From Azadirachta indica (Eukaryota; Streptophyta; Magnoliopsida; Sapindales; Meliaceae), in NCBI GenBank assembly GCA_022749755.1, contig CM040451.1, positions 7,701,871 to 7,765,870 of the forward strand: a stretch of 64,000 nucleotides of DNA, in the 5' to 3' direction. The translations under genes were made by a program, and so were the position numbers. The stretch's first letter is position 1. Each line of letters starts with the position of its first letter. The notes under the pieces are model-generated. The model saw only the letters and a program-made list of their open reading frames with translations. It had not been told where the DNA came from and did not search any database. Shown piece by piece: positions 12,417 through 23,895 of the stretch.

Positions 12417-14909
12417 GGTAAAAACATTTGTCTCCAAAATATTTAAGTTTTAAAATAATTATAAGCAAGAGGGTATTTTAGTAATTATAATACAAAATTA
12501 ACAAAATAAATGATTCTTTTATCTTTTAATTAGTAGTCGTTGGCAAGTTAAAGACTTGATTGATATCATTGTTTGACCATTGACCACTGGCCATTAAGGA
12601 TTGCTATGTCTTGACATTCCAGAATTATTAACGTCATATTAAAAAAACATTATCAATGTCAAAATCAAGCCATTAAAGAAATTTTGTAAAATAAAATCCA
12701 TTCTAGAAGCTTTATTGGATAATTCGGTCTAGATAACATTGCTATAATAATGTTTATTATAATATTTAAACTATTCTCTTTTTTCTTTTAATTTTAATTT
12801 AATAATTTTTAATTATTCTAAAACCATAATGCCTCTTTTCTATGGTAGGTGATGTTAGGGCAGATCCTAACTGAATTAACCGATAAAATATTTTATAATA
12901 TTTTTTAAAAAATAATATTATATTACATTAATTTTTAAGAACGAATTTATATATATTGTTTATGATGTACATAAAATATATATAGTATATGAATTTATTT
13001 GATCCTAAATTTTAGGATAAATTCATTTTCTAAAGTTGAGATTTTAATGCAAATTAGTGCGTCTTGATACTAATTAATATTTATTTAACTGAATTAGCAC
13101 TGATTTGCATTAAATCTAAATTTTGATAAAAATCTAAAAAATATTTATACACTTGATAATTTCTATTCAACTTATAATATATAATATTTATAATAAAAAA
13201 TTACATATTGTTATGTATATATATATATATATGTATACATATTGTATGTTTGTAGTTATATATTTCTATTTTTCAAAGTACAAATTTGATAAAATTTATT
13301 TACATATAATGCAAAAGAAAAAAAAAAATAGTATCATATTATACTAATGATGTTACTGCCATCCTTCTAATATTTTGTTGAAACTCCTACTTTAAATATA
13401 TACCTCATTAAATAATTAGAAATTAAATTATTTTTTAACACTTATTTTATTTCATTTAATACTCTTTTCCTAAGTGACCCATCCTCACGCATATGTTCTT
13501 TCTTAACTGCAGTGAAATATATAATAATACTATTGTTTTACTACTTACTTTTTTAGCTTTAAAGAGGAGACTAATGGATTATAATAACCAAAATCTCGAT
13601 CTATCACAATCATTGATCATTATATTGTTTTAGACAATTATTAAGATTTAAAAACTAAAATCACAAAATTACAATTTTTTCTAGTATACCGATTCTATTT
13701 AAAACCATTTTCTTGTATTTGCGGAGGATTTATTAGAAAATAATTATTTATAAATTAAAGTAATTGTTATTATTTTTTAAATTCATTTAAGTAGGTGTTC
13801 TTTACAGTTACTCGAATTGTTTGAGTGTGAAATATGTCTTACATCCCTCTAACTATATCCAGTAACATATATACGTACATATATACATAATTAAACATTT
13901 CAACCATTAAAATTAAATCTAACATGTATAATTAATATATTAAAAATATATTATAGTTAATGTAAATGTGATATACAATTTTAGTTATTGAAAGTATTTA
14001 AATTCAATAGTTTATAAATAATAAAAAAATGGGTAAAGTTAAAAGGTTATGAATTCTCTTCCACACACACACACACACATTGTTGATGCAAATTTTACCT
14101 AATTTAATGATGTGGATACCCTGTCTACGTTTCTAGTTCTAGTGATAGACAGACCATCTCTTTTCTACAAAATAAAATGTGGTTAGGGGACTCCAGATTA
14201 TTTTCTAGCGTAAACTCTCGGACGATCAAGTCAGCTACCAAAAAATATGATTAGAGAGAGAAGCTCTTAGTTTAGAGAGATAGAGTTTCCCCTAATGTCT
14301 TTGGGGTTTTTTCTTACCTTCAAAGTAAAATTTATACTTTTATATTTGTTCACTAATTTGAAAAGGTTCTATAATTTTTTATCCTCAAAGTAAAAATATA
14401 ATTCCTTGTATATTCAAATGTGCCTTGTTGTATATTTGACCACTAAATGCATGTAATTTTATCATTAATTAATTAAATTCCAATTATGGGTTAACCAAAA
14501 TTTCCTTCAAATATAATCAATTCATCAATAAATTTTTAGTTCTACTGTTTTTGAATTCACAAGACCTGCCTGACCCCTCCTGAAAGTTTGGAACAAATCC
14601 TGATAGAACTTGCACCTTTTATTTATAATCTCACATAAACAACATATATTAAAACTCATAAATAATATAAACAGCCTCAAGTCTCCACCATTACATGTAT
14701 TAAGGCTTTATGCCTCATCAAACAGTACATGATCATATACATATATGATATGCTTAAAATATTTCATGCAGTATGCATAAAGTGGTCTCAACCTCATATA
14801 CTAAAATTGTATCCTATAATAAATCCTACGTGACATGAAGAGAAATAGGAAAAATAGGGAAAAGAATGAGCTTATTTTAATTAATCTATTATTTGAAATT
14901 CAAACTTTA
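12417..14909. other. AT-rich region without genes; empty site for a B-only insertion
   Basis: Collinear with 38454-43110 in B except for the 2.13-kb element present only in B. The uninterrupted target 'caaaataaa' lies at 12502-12510. It contains a (TA)n tract at 13216-13232 and an (AC)n tract near 14063-14080. No coding or RNA gene was recognised. Confidence 0.7.
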
Positions 14910-15710
14910 AAGGATGAGGTGGAGATGTGAGTACTACTAAATGTTTTTTTTTTTTTTTTTTTTTATGTGGAATATTGAATACATTTCAATTTCAGTTACT
15001 CATTTGTCTTAGTTTAGCACCAAAAATATAAAATTTGTAGCTCATATTTAGTAATCAGTATAGTAAGTATATCAGGGTATGCTAAAACAACTAGGTGTCA
15101 AACTCTACAGTGATCTCGTTGGGGATGCTGCAAGATGAAATGCCCTTTATTGGGAATTAAGGGACAATGCCCATTTCCATCACTGTATGTATGTATATTG
15201 TATGGGTTTGTATTTTTTGTGTAGGCATGTTCAAGTTTAGCCCAAACCTGACCAAACTCAAAGTATATATATTTTGGCATTTAGGGCAAGCTTATAACTG
15301 TTAAGTCTTCTTTATCTTAGTGTAATTCAGTTGCTCTCTCTCCCGTGTTTTTCTTTTGAAAATTTTAGAGGTGTCTCACATGAATCCTATATAATTTATG
15401 ATTGTTTTATTTTCTATTTGTTTTGGTTACGTGAATTTCATAACAAAAAAATCTGCACTTATATTCTAATAAAATTATGATAAATTTGTACTTAATGCTG
15501 AATACAAATATCTAAATAAGTTCATGTAATTTAAAAAGAATCCTTATATTAATTAAACTTGATTTAGTTTTAATATATAAAGTTTATTTAATCATCTATA
15601 AAATTAGTCATAAAAAATTTAATGATTTTTTTATTTTATATTCAAATGCTATGAATGAAAACTAGATACATTATTTAAATAATTTAAAGTTATAAATCAT
15701 TTGTATTTTT
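14910..15710 (+). repeat. BBE-like far 5' flank (copy A gene)
   Basis: Matches 9455-9840, 36950-37345, 43110-43915 and 57950-58330, beginning with 'aaaggatgaggtggagatg'. About 15040-15480 is extra relative to the gene-less flank copies and is shared with B. No gene is seen. Confidence 0.7.
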
Positions 15711-16106
15711 GGGGTATTAACACGTACCTTCCTTGAAATTTTAAATTTTAACATTTAAATAGAAAGTTTAGAAAAAGATACACATACCTCTTTTACATTG
15801 TTAGTTGACTGACACCATTTGATATAATTACATAAATACCTTAAAAATAAAAATTAAAAATATACTGATTTAGTCTGATTGAAAACCCCTAATTTCATTT
15901 TATCATAAGCCACAGCACAACTCTATTCCTACCACCTTACAGTTTCACTATCATCTCACTAACGTCAATCAAATTCAAGCTACCTCTACCGTCGCCCTCT
16001 CTTCCACCATCACGGTTTCGCTTTCCATGTTAAACCTACATAAACACAAACGCAAACACTCTACTTCTTTCTCAGTCACAACATTTTCTTTTATGTTGTT
16101 ATTAAA

Positions 16107-16334
16107 ATGGCCGAAGTGAGCAGCTTCATCTCAAAGGCTATGGCTGTTGCTTCGCTAATGACAATCTTGTCGACATTTGTTTCATCTCATGAATTGGCGC
16201 CATCACCATCCCTAGCCCCATTAGCCAGATTTGGGTTTTCTTTGCCGATTTCCGATGCAGTTGTGGGTTTTCTCCACCAGTTTCTGGTGCAGTTGTTGGA
16301 TTCTCTCTGGCTCCCTCCCTCTTCACTCTGTTGA
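16107..16334 (+). CDS. Arabinogalactan-peptide-like small secreted protein, C-terminus frameshifted
   Basis: A 75-aa open frame. Residues 1-28 form a clear secretion signal (MAEVSSFISKAMAVASLMTI onward). Then comes a short Ala/Pro/Ser motif (ELAPSPSLAP, about residues 29-39) of the kind that is hydroxylated and glycosylated in plant AG peptides, and a 'FSLPISDAVVGF' segment. In AG peptides this is followed by a hydrophobic tail for GPI anchoring. Here a 32-bp tandem duplication (16233-16296) throws the frame off, so the last 20 or so residues are unrelated. The +1 frame downstream encodes the expected hydrophobic tail ending near a tag at 16342. It sits inside a TIR element. The partner at 44312 differs by one residue (Leu17 to Val). 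It may be a captured, decaying gene rather than a working one. Family assignment is by motif pattern only. Confidence 0.5.
   Translation: MAEVSSFISKAMAVASLMTILSTFVSSHELAPSPSLAPLARFGFSLPISDAVVGFLHQFLVQLLDSLWLPPSSLC
16233..16296 (+). repeat. 32-bp tandem duplication inside the AG-peptide-like ORF
   Basis: Units 16233-16264 and 16265-16296 both begin 'gggttttct' and end 'gcagttgt'. They differ mainly in the middle. 32 is not a multiple of 3, so the second unit is read in another frame. It is also present in copy B (44438-44501). Confidence 0.9.
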
Positions 16335-16829
16335 AGCACTAGATAAATGATATCTTCCATTTTATAATGGAATAGCGTAGCTATAGTTACATTACTAAGG
16401 GTATATTTTTAATGTTTTAAGGATGAGGAGATGATATTTGATTGATTATTTGGTTTTTTGGTTACATTCTATATAATAAATATAGTTATGCAATTTTTTT
16501 CTTCGGAAAAAAAAAAAAATCTTCAAGCAAGAAATACTATTACTACTTGAAATTTGAAGAAAAAAATGTTGTGGTTTGATTTGGGAGATTGAGATAGAGA
16601 CAAAAATAATGGAAAATCTAAGTTTGGACATAGGAAATTTAATTTTTCTGGAAAAGATAAGTGAAGAAACAAAAATGAATAAAAGTTACCTTTTGTTTCA
16701 CAAGATTGCCCTTATTACAAATGGTTGACTAACAGTGAATGACAGTCTGAGAGAAGATAAAATGTGTCTTTTCTTATACTTTCTCTCTATATGTTAAAGT
16801 TTAGAACCTTAAGAGAGGTATGTGTTAAA

Positions 16830-17326
16830 TGTTACTAAATAGTGATTTTCTAAAGGGTGAAAAAGTCCTTTTAGTCCTAAAATTTTGGTCGAATATCTTT
16901 ATTAGTCATAATAGTTTCACAAATATACTTAAAAGTTTCAATTTATTAAAAAATAATCATTACACTTCTACATAATAATAATTATTTGAGACTAAATAAC
17001 AAATAAATCTTCAAAATTGGAGAAATAACAATATATTTATGTCAAATATATTAATTGAATAAATAATAATATTACTTTAATAATTTATTAAATAATTGTA
17101 TTATAATTATTAGAAATTATATAAAAATAAGCATAAACAAATATTAATTTAATAATACAATATAGATAGATTTATAAATTTATTTTTTGGTTTATAGCAC
17201 TTTTATAATAAATATTTATGATCATATTGTAATTTAAATTAAATATATTCATATATTTGAAATATAAATAAAATAATAAAAGATAATAAATTTATAATAT
17301 ATTAATAAATATTTGTATTATTAATG
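16830..17326 (+). repeat. BBE-like 5' flank continued (copy A)
   Basis: Resumes the flank interrupted by the TIR element. 'gattttctaaagggtgaaaa' near 16843 matches 9873, 37370, 45146 and 58355. AT-rich, no gene. Confidence 0.75.
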
Positions 17327-17537
17327 TGTCAATTCAAAAGGATAATCTTTCATTTTGTAGTTTCAATTTTCTTGGTCCAATTGGGAGGAGATGACTTGCT
17401 TAATTAATCTTCTATTATATTCTTTAATAAAATAATAATCTGAAAGATAATTGAGAGCTTAGATTAATTCTAAATCGAATGAAAGGATTGGAAAGCCAAA
17501 TAGTGATTTGTTTTCTTTGTACTCATTTAAAATATTA
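17327..17537 (+). promoter_or_regulatory. Distal copy of the BBE-like proximal promoter module
   Basis: Starts 'tgtcaattcaaaaggataat' and matches 17757-17963 almost throughout. It sits at the original position relative to the upstream flank and resembles the C-unit version ('gggaggagatgacttgctt'). Its TATA region has changed from ttataaatatta to tttaaaatatta, so it may no longer position transcription itself. Confidence 0.7.
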
Positions 17538-17756
17538 ATTTTAACAGTTTCAAAAATACCTTTAAAAGTCTCATTTTTATTTCTTGATTAATTATAATAG
17601 AAATTTATGAAGATAGTGATATACAAAATTACTTTCAAATGTAGGATATAAACAAAAATCGTGTATTAGCGTTTGAATGTATATATCAAACTATAATATT
17701 GAAATAACATTTGCAGCGCTTTCACGGTAAAAATATTGACAATTATTTTTCCAAAT
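17538..17756. other. Spacer between the two promoter modules
   Basis: Found only in the copy A promoter. Its start ('agtttcaaaaatacc') resembles upstream flank near 16912, which suggests the duplication arose by unequal exchange between units. Confidence 0.5.
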
Positions 17757-17963
17757 GTCAATTCAAAAGGATAATCTTTCATTTTGTAATTTGAATTTTC
17801 TTTGGTCAAATTGGGGGCAGATTGCGTAATTAATCTTCTATCATATTCTTTAATAAAGTCTGAAAGATAATTGAGAGCTTAGATTAATTCTGAATCCAAA
17901 GAAATTAAGGTTTGTAAAGCCAAATCATAATCTGTTTTCTTAGGTACTCATTATAAATATTAA
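17757..17963 (+). promoter_or_regulatory. Proximal promoter module of the intact BBE-like gene
   Basis: Matches the single module of copy B (45630-45843) best, including 'gggggcagattgc'. It ends in the TATA box and leads directly to the short 5' leader of the gene. Confidence 0.75.
17952..17959 (+). promoter_or_regulatory. TATA box of BBE-like gene, copy A
   Basis: TATAAATA, 52 bp before the ATG. The same sequence is conserved at the same place before copies B and C. It implies a short untranslated leader of about 20-30 nt. Confidence 0.7.
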
Positions 17964-18010
17964 ACAACGCTTGAACCTAATGCCTCCCCACTTACCGAAA
18001 TAAACTAGAA

Positions 18011-19627
18011 ATGGAAATTTTGGAGCTTACAAAGCTTTCATTGCTCTCAATTCTTCTTCTCTTACCTATAACGTCATGGAGAGCAACAGCGACTTCTGAT
18101 AAACTCCATGGAGAATTTCTTCAATGTCTTCTCAGCCATTCTCAGCCTTCTCATCCGATTTCCCCCGCTATTTTTACTCCCCAGAACTCTTCGTATTCCT
18201 TTGCATTGCAAGCTTATATTCGAAACCTTCGTTTCAACACAACTTCAACCCCAAAACCTCTACTTATTATAACAGCTTTGCATGAATCTCATATCCAAGC
18301 TGCCATCATTTGTGCTCGTACACATGGCCTGCAAATGAAAATCCGAAGTGGAGGGCATAGCTTCGAGGGAATATCTTACGTTTCCGACATCCCATTCTTC
18401 GTCCTGGACATGTTCAATCTTCGCTCCATTGATGTTGACATAAAAAATGAGACTGCTTGGGTTCAGACTGGAGCAACCCTGGGGGAGCTTTACTATCGCA
18501 TTTCTGAAAAAAGCAAAACTCATGGCTTCCCAGCCGGGGTTTGTCCTACAGTCGGCGTTGGTGGTCACCTTAGTGGCGGTGGCTACGGCAATATGATGAG
18601 AAAATATGGGCTGACAGTCGATCATGTTGTCGATGCAAAGGTTATCGATGTAAATGGAAGACTTCTGGATAGGAAATCCATGGGTGAAGATCTGTTTTGG
18701 GCCATCAGAGGAGGAGGAGGAGCAAGTTTCGGAGTTGTTCTTGCTTATAAAATCAACCTTGTTCGTGTTCCAGAAACAGTGACTGTCTTCCGGGTTAATA
18801 GAACTCTGGAAGAAAATGCGACTGAGATTGTGGATCAATGGCAACACGTTGCGGATAAGCTGCCCGAAGAACTCTTCATCAGGCTCGCACTTGACGTTGT
18901 AAACAGCACACAAACTAGGAAGAAGACTGTAAGAGCTTCATTTATTTCGTTGTTCCTCGGCGATTCTCAGAAACTTCTGTCCATCATGAATGAAAGCCTT
19001 CCAAAACTGGGTTTAGTTCAATCCGACTGCATCCAAACCAGTTGGGTTCAATCAGTTCTGTTTTGGACAGACTTCCCTGTCGGAACTCCGGAAGAAGTTT
19101 TGCTCGATCGAACACCTCAATCACTGACGTTTTTTAAGATTAAATCAGATTATGTTAAGAAGCCAATTCCGAAAGATGGCCTGGAATTTATATGGAAAAG
19201 GATGATTGAACTAGAGAGACCAACGATGGCTTTCAACCCTTACGGCGGCAGAATGGCTGAGATTCCATCGACGGCAGTACCGTTCCCGCATAGAGCTGGA
19301 AACTTATGGAAGATTCAGTATGCAGCATATTGGAATGAACCAGGGGACGAAGCAGCAAATCGTTATATAAATGCGACCAGGAAACTGTACAATTACTTGA
19401 CTCCTTTTGTGTCGAAGAATCCAAGAGAGGCATTTTTCAACTACATAGATCTGGATTTGGGTATCAATCACAATGAGAAGGACAGCTATATCGAAGGAAA
19501 AGCTTATGGGATCAAATATTTCTTGGGTAATTTCAACAGATTGGTGAAGATTAAGACCGAGGTTGACCCTGGAAACTTTTTCAGGAATGAACAAAGCATT
19601 CCGGTTCTTCCACACAAAATGAAGTAA
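18011..19627 (+). CDS. Berberine bridge enzyme-like FAD-dependent oxidase (intact)
   Basis: A 538-aa intronless gene of normal family length. Residues 1-27 are a secretion signal. Cys39 and Cys101 fit the family's conserved disulfide. The FAD-binding (PCMH-type) domain spans about 75-255 with RSGGH116, the His that carries FAD, and GVC178PTVGVGGH, whose Cys makes the second covalent bond. RGGGGASFG (233-241) is also typical. The C-terminal BBE domain covers about 470-530 with NY479IDLDLG, the active-site Tyr region, and KTEVDPGNFFRNEQSIP. At least eight N-glycosylation sequons fit an apoplastic or vacuolar protein. Val181, two residues after CP, occupies the position described as the oxygen 'gatekeeper'; Val suggests oxidase rather than dehydrogenase activity (inference). 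Substrate is unknown: characterised relatives oxidise alkaloids, monolignols or oligosaccharides. The ATG follows a TATA box by 52 bp and starts the signal peptide. Confidence 0.95.
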   Translation: MEILELTKLSLLSILLLLPITSWRATATSDKLHGEFLQCLLSHSQPSHPISPAIFTPQNSSYSFALQAYIRNLRFNTTSTPKPLLIITALHESHIQAAIICARTHGLQMKIRSGGHSFEGISYVSDIPFFVLDMFNLRSIDVDIKNETAWVQTGATLGELYYRISEKSKTHGFPAGVCPTVGVGGHLSGGGYGNMMRKYGLTVDHVVDAKVIDVNGRLLDRKSMGEDLFWAIRGGGGASFGVVLAYKINLVRVPETVTVFRVNRTLEENATEIVDQWQHVADKLPEELFIRLALDVVNSTQTRKKTVRASFISLFLGDSQKLLSIMNESLPKLGLVQSDCIQTSWVQSVLFWTDFPVGTPEEVLLDRTPQSLTFFKIKSDYVKKPIPKDGLEFIWKRMIELERPTMAFNPYGGRMAEIPSTAVPFPHRAGNLWKIQYAAYWNEPGDEAANRYINATRKLYNYLTPFVSKNPREAFFNYIDLDLGINHNEKDSYIEGKAYGIKYFLGNFNRLVKIKTEVDPGNFFRNEQSIPVLPHKMK

Positions 19628-19633
19628 AATAAA
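19628..19633 (+). terminator. Candidate polyadenylation signal
   Basis: AATAAA directly after the stop codon, with further AATAAA-type motifs near 19704 and 19767. The same arrangement follows the copy B gene. The true cleavage site cannot be told from sequence. Confidence 0.45.
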
Positions 19634-19639
19634 TACCAG

Positions 19640-22600
19640 GGAGCAATAATGTTGTATTTGATAGCTTGTAAGAAGAAAAAATAAGTTTATTTGATTTGTT
19701 GAAAATAAAGCAAATCATACATCTATTGTTATTTGATTAGAATCTGTTTGATATACTTATTTTCTAATAAAGCAAAAGTGTAGCTAGCTGCTAGAGATTT
19801 GAGTAAAAGATTTCAGAATCTCAAAGGAGATTAGTGGATTTTGCTTGATTAATTAACTAAAATGTTATATCCATGTCTCTATCGTTGCGATTTCATCTTT
19901 CAGGCCTGCAGACTGTAATATAAAATTTTTTTAATAATTCAATATATCAAATTTATGGGGGTAATTTCATTTTGATCCTTAATGCTTCAAGAAATATCAC
20001 TTTGGTTGTCATATTTCACATATTAAATGAAAAGGCCCTAATTTTATTGAAAATCATTACTAATATCTGAATTATTTCGGTCAATGTTAGTTATATCCCT
20101 TAATCAAGTTTCAGTAAGTTTCCAGTTAGAAAGGAGGTGGGATAATTTTTAATTTAATTTACTTAATGTTAACAATATTCAATTTAACCCTAAAATTTAT
20201 AAAAGTCATTACACCCTCTATACGTTAAGTTTTATCTTTAGTTTTGAGAACTAAAAAGATAAAATTAATTAATTAATTTTATATTTTTTCTTCTTCATCT
20301 TTCCCTTCTATTTCTTTTATCAAAGAGAAATTGAATTAAGATTAAAATAAATTAAAATTAATTATTTGATATTCTCAATTTAAATAAAAAAAACCAATAC
20401 AAATTTTTAGTTTATAAAATTATTTTTTAATTTAATTTTATAAAAAAAATTTATTAATTTGATTTTATAAAATTTCAACTTCACATTTTTAGTTGTTAAA
20501 AAATGAGAGTTATTATATGGAAGTGATATATTTAATTTTTATAAATTTTAGGCTAGAACTAAAGATTGTTAATATTAGGTGGATTAAGTTAATAATTGTT
20601 CCTCTTATACTAACGATTGAAAACTGACAGAAGTTTAGTTAACGGTTCTAACTAATATTAGTAGAAACAATTTGAACCTAAGTGTTGATTTTCAATAAAG
20701 TTACGTGACGTTTTTATATAATATGTGAAATTTATCAACCAATGTGACATTTCTTAAAAAAAAAAAAAAAAAATAAAATTACCTTAAATTTATATTTTTT
20801 TTGTGCATGGTATATTTATTAGTATTATTATTTTAAATATTTTAGTTCAATATTAAGAAAAACTTAACAATTAGATTCTTAAGCACTCAATTAAAAACTA
20901 TTTGAAGTTTTTGTAAAATAAGAAAATAAATTCTCAGGTGCTTTCTGGATAGTACTTTTGTAAAATTAATCTGCTGCAGGTTGTTTTCGGTAGTTCCTGC
21001 GTTATTAGCTAATTTACTAGCTGCTGCTGGGACGATTTATCCTCAAAATGCTTGCCTTCAACAGGACGATTTATTTAAGTTGCATTTCATTATTATATTT
21101 TTATACATTTCAATTTCAAAAATATAAATAAAATATTTTCCTAGATTTGTTATAAAAAATATTGTTTCAAATATGAATATGATTTTATTATGAAATTTAG
21201 TTAAGAGTATTAGACAAAAAAGAAAATGCATGAACAAACTTAGTTTTCTTCGTTAAGGGTATTTTATGATAATGATACTTCTCACCTCAAGTGCATATTT
21301 CATAGGCTTGGGCAAATTGGTTCAGTTATTATAACAATTTGGCTACATTGGATTCTTAGTTTTTGAGACCGAACTGGAACCGTAAACTAACTAGGATCAA
21401 ATGTAAAATTTTATTTAAACCTTAAAGTTACAAAAATCACAAATAAATATAAAGTTTATAAAAATTTATATAAATTCATAAAAAGAGAAGAGAATATTCA
21501 TGTAAATTTTACATACTCTCTTTATCTATAATTTCTATAAGCTTTAGGGATTTACATAACAATATTCTTTAAAATTAAAACCAAAAACTTGAGGCTGGAA
21601 CCAAAGTTACTGAACTATGGAACCGAATCGAATTTCGATTTGGTTTACTTCTATAGTTTAGTTATGTTCGGTTTCAGGTCTTACAAATTGAATTTTATTT
21701 TAGTTCGATTCGGTTTTTAGAAAAATTTGACCTAAACTGATTCTGCCCAACCATTAATATAATTTAGTTTTAGTCATTCAAATATTTGAAATGTATTTAT
21801 TTTTTAATTGAACACTAGAAACTTTGATAATTATGTTTAAGTAATCTTTAAGTGCCTGTTCTTTTAGTGATTATATTCAGTTTAATCTTTGAAATGTTTT
21901 AAAAAATTTTTTTTTTTTATAACTTAATATTGAAAACATATAATTTTGTTTGAATATAATAAGTTAAAATTTTTAACTTCATGCTGATATGTGAAATTTG
22001 ATTAAGCTTTCTAGTAGTAATGAACTACATACCCTCATAAAATTTACAAAATTTATGAAATATTGATTGTTGTTTTGTTTTTTCTCAAATTTTATTCATC
22101 ACAAACTTGCTGAATCTATCGAAACCAAACCCAACAAAAAAGAAAAATCATAGTAGATATGACCATTCATAAACATAAACATGTGATTTCCAAAAAATTA
22201 TATTGAAAATTCTTCATGATTAGAATTCATATATAGAAAAGAAAAATATTCTTTAATGATCCAACATGAGTGGATATGATACGTACACTTGTTGGAAAAA
22301 CAAACTTTAACAACAAAACTATTTCAATAAAGTCAAAAACTCATGTTAAATCATCAAAAAAAAATTAATCAGAAGTGTACCTAAATCCATTGAAACGCGA
22401 TAGATGGGATTGTTAGTCTTCCACATGTAAACTTTTTTTTACAAAAAGAAAATCTAATTTTACTTAAAGATGAGATATGAGTGAATGATACATTGTGTTT
22501 AGGGTCTTTACATATTGCCAAACCTATTCCAATTAAGAGATGACTTAAAAACTCAATAAGTTAAATATTAGCTTAATTGATAACTTTTAATATTTTAATA

Positions 22601-23640
22601 ATTATAGAGCACATATAATGTATAAGTAATGTTAATATGTAAGCCTACAGTTAGAAATTTCTCGACATATCTAATTATAAATTTAAAATATGTACCCTTA
22701 TAAATATTTTTACCTTTTGATATATAGAGTTTACCTTGATTATTTATAAGGATATAATAGATAAATTACTAGTTTTCAAATATTTATATTTAGACACGAT
22801 AAATAAAGATTAAACATATTATTTAGAATCATTCACATTATATATTTAAATGTATTAGATCTCAGCTCCATCTATATTTTATATAAAATACCAAACAAAC
22901 TGTCTCTAATTTTCATTTACTTCTGAAATGATTTTCTTTTCTGAAGAAATTATTGAAGACAAGATTATGTTAGATTCTGGAAATTGGTGTCTCAAATAAT
23001 TTCCAGATGGTTATATGTACCAATATTCAAATTAAGAATAGTATTATTATTATTCATCAATTGAATAATAATAATTCACAAAGACCTTTTTTTTTTTTTT
23101 AATTGAATGGTTATATGTACTAATATTATTATTATTCATCAATTGAATAATGATTTTTCTCTCTCTTGTCACCGCTTCGGCCTGAAATTGGGCTCCAGCA
23201 GAAAAGGTTTTGGACGAAGTAGGAAGACAGCAAAATGCTTTTAAGTATAAAGCAAAATAGTTGGATTTCTGAATCATATTAAAAGGGTAACAAGTTTGGG
23301 TTTAAGGAAATTTGGGTCATTGCATGCATTTTCTTTTTTAGAAAAAGAGTTTATACATATGAATTAGTTGAACTCAGCCACATTAAATATTACGAAATTT
23401 TCAATTTTAGTCACTATTTACATCCATTTTTTAGAAACAGAACATTGAAAGGAATCTTTCATTTTAATCGAACGCATTAAATTTTGACGAAAATACTTCT
23501 ATAGCCACCTTTAACAGTCACCATTAAATTTTTACTCTTCACCTTACACTTTCTCTATATTTTCTCAACACCTCAATCCATAATCTCCCGTACTAATCAA
23601 TTCTTACAAAATAATTTTCTATCCAGATTTTTATGTACTC
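19640..23640 (+). repeat. BBE-like 3' flank (copy A gene)
   Basis: Collinear with 47515-51500 in copy B. Parts recur at 1-984, 5160-5815, 6370-7955 and 32518-35585. It is AT-rich. Only short chance open frames occur, for example 23050-23277 on the minus strand. No gene or RNA was recognised. Confidence 0.75.
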
Positions 23641-23895
23641 AAATCACAATCAATTAATCAATTTCAAACAAACTTAATTAGATTAAGGTGGTTTTCTTTT
23701 AATATTTTAACAAAAAATAATAAAAAAAATATTTAAATTGTTTCTTTTCCTTTTTTTGTGTGTAATTAGGCAATGTAATGGTGGAAATTGTTAAACAGAG
23801 TATGTTTTTGACATTTGAATGCATTTGATACATATTTGTGTGAAAAATTAGAAATTCACAAAGATTGAAGAAGATTTACAATTACTTTTAAGAAC

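Larger units (their letters stand above)
15711..16829. mobile_element. Mutator-like (Pack-MULE-type) element enclosing an AG-peptide-like gene, copy A
   Basis: The left arm starting 'ggggtattaacacgtacc' and the complement of the right arm starting 'atttaacacatacctctc' align for about 130 bp, including 'gttagttgactgacacca' against 'gttagtcaacca'. The interior is not transposase but a less AT-rich host-like gene with UTR-like flanks (16107-16334). Three paralogous flanks lack the whole insertion (about 9830, 37335 and 58320). Copy B keeps the better right terminus; in A about 40 bp beyond the right end has been lost. The long TIRs and a roughly 9-10-bp degenerate T-rich target duplication in B point to the Mutator superfamily. 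The gene-capture reading is inference. Confidence 0.7.

Noticed and set aside
16138..16326. Minus-strand frame opposite the AG-peptide-like gene (62 aa, also at 44343-44531)
   Set aside because: Shadow of the plus-strand frame; no signal peptide or domain, whereas the plus strand has both a signal peptide and an AG-peptide motif.
18260..18913. Long minus-strand open frame (217 aa) opposite the BBE-like gene, and its partner at 46128-46796 (222 aa)
   Set aside because: It is the complement of a well-supported coding region; the conservation is explained by the sense gene. It has no domain, signal or own promoter.
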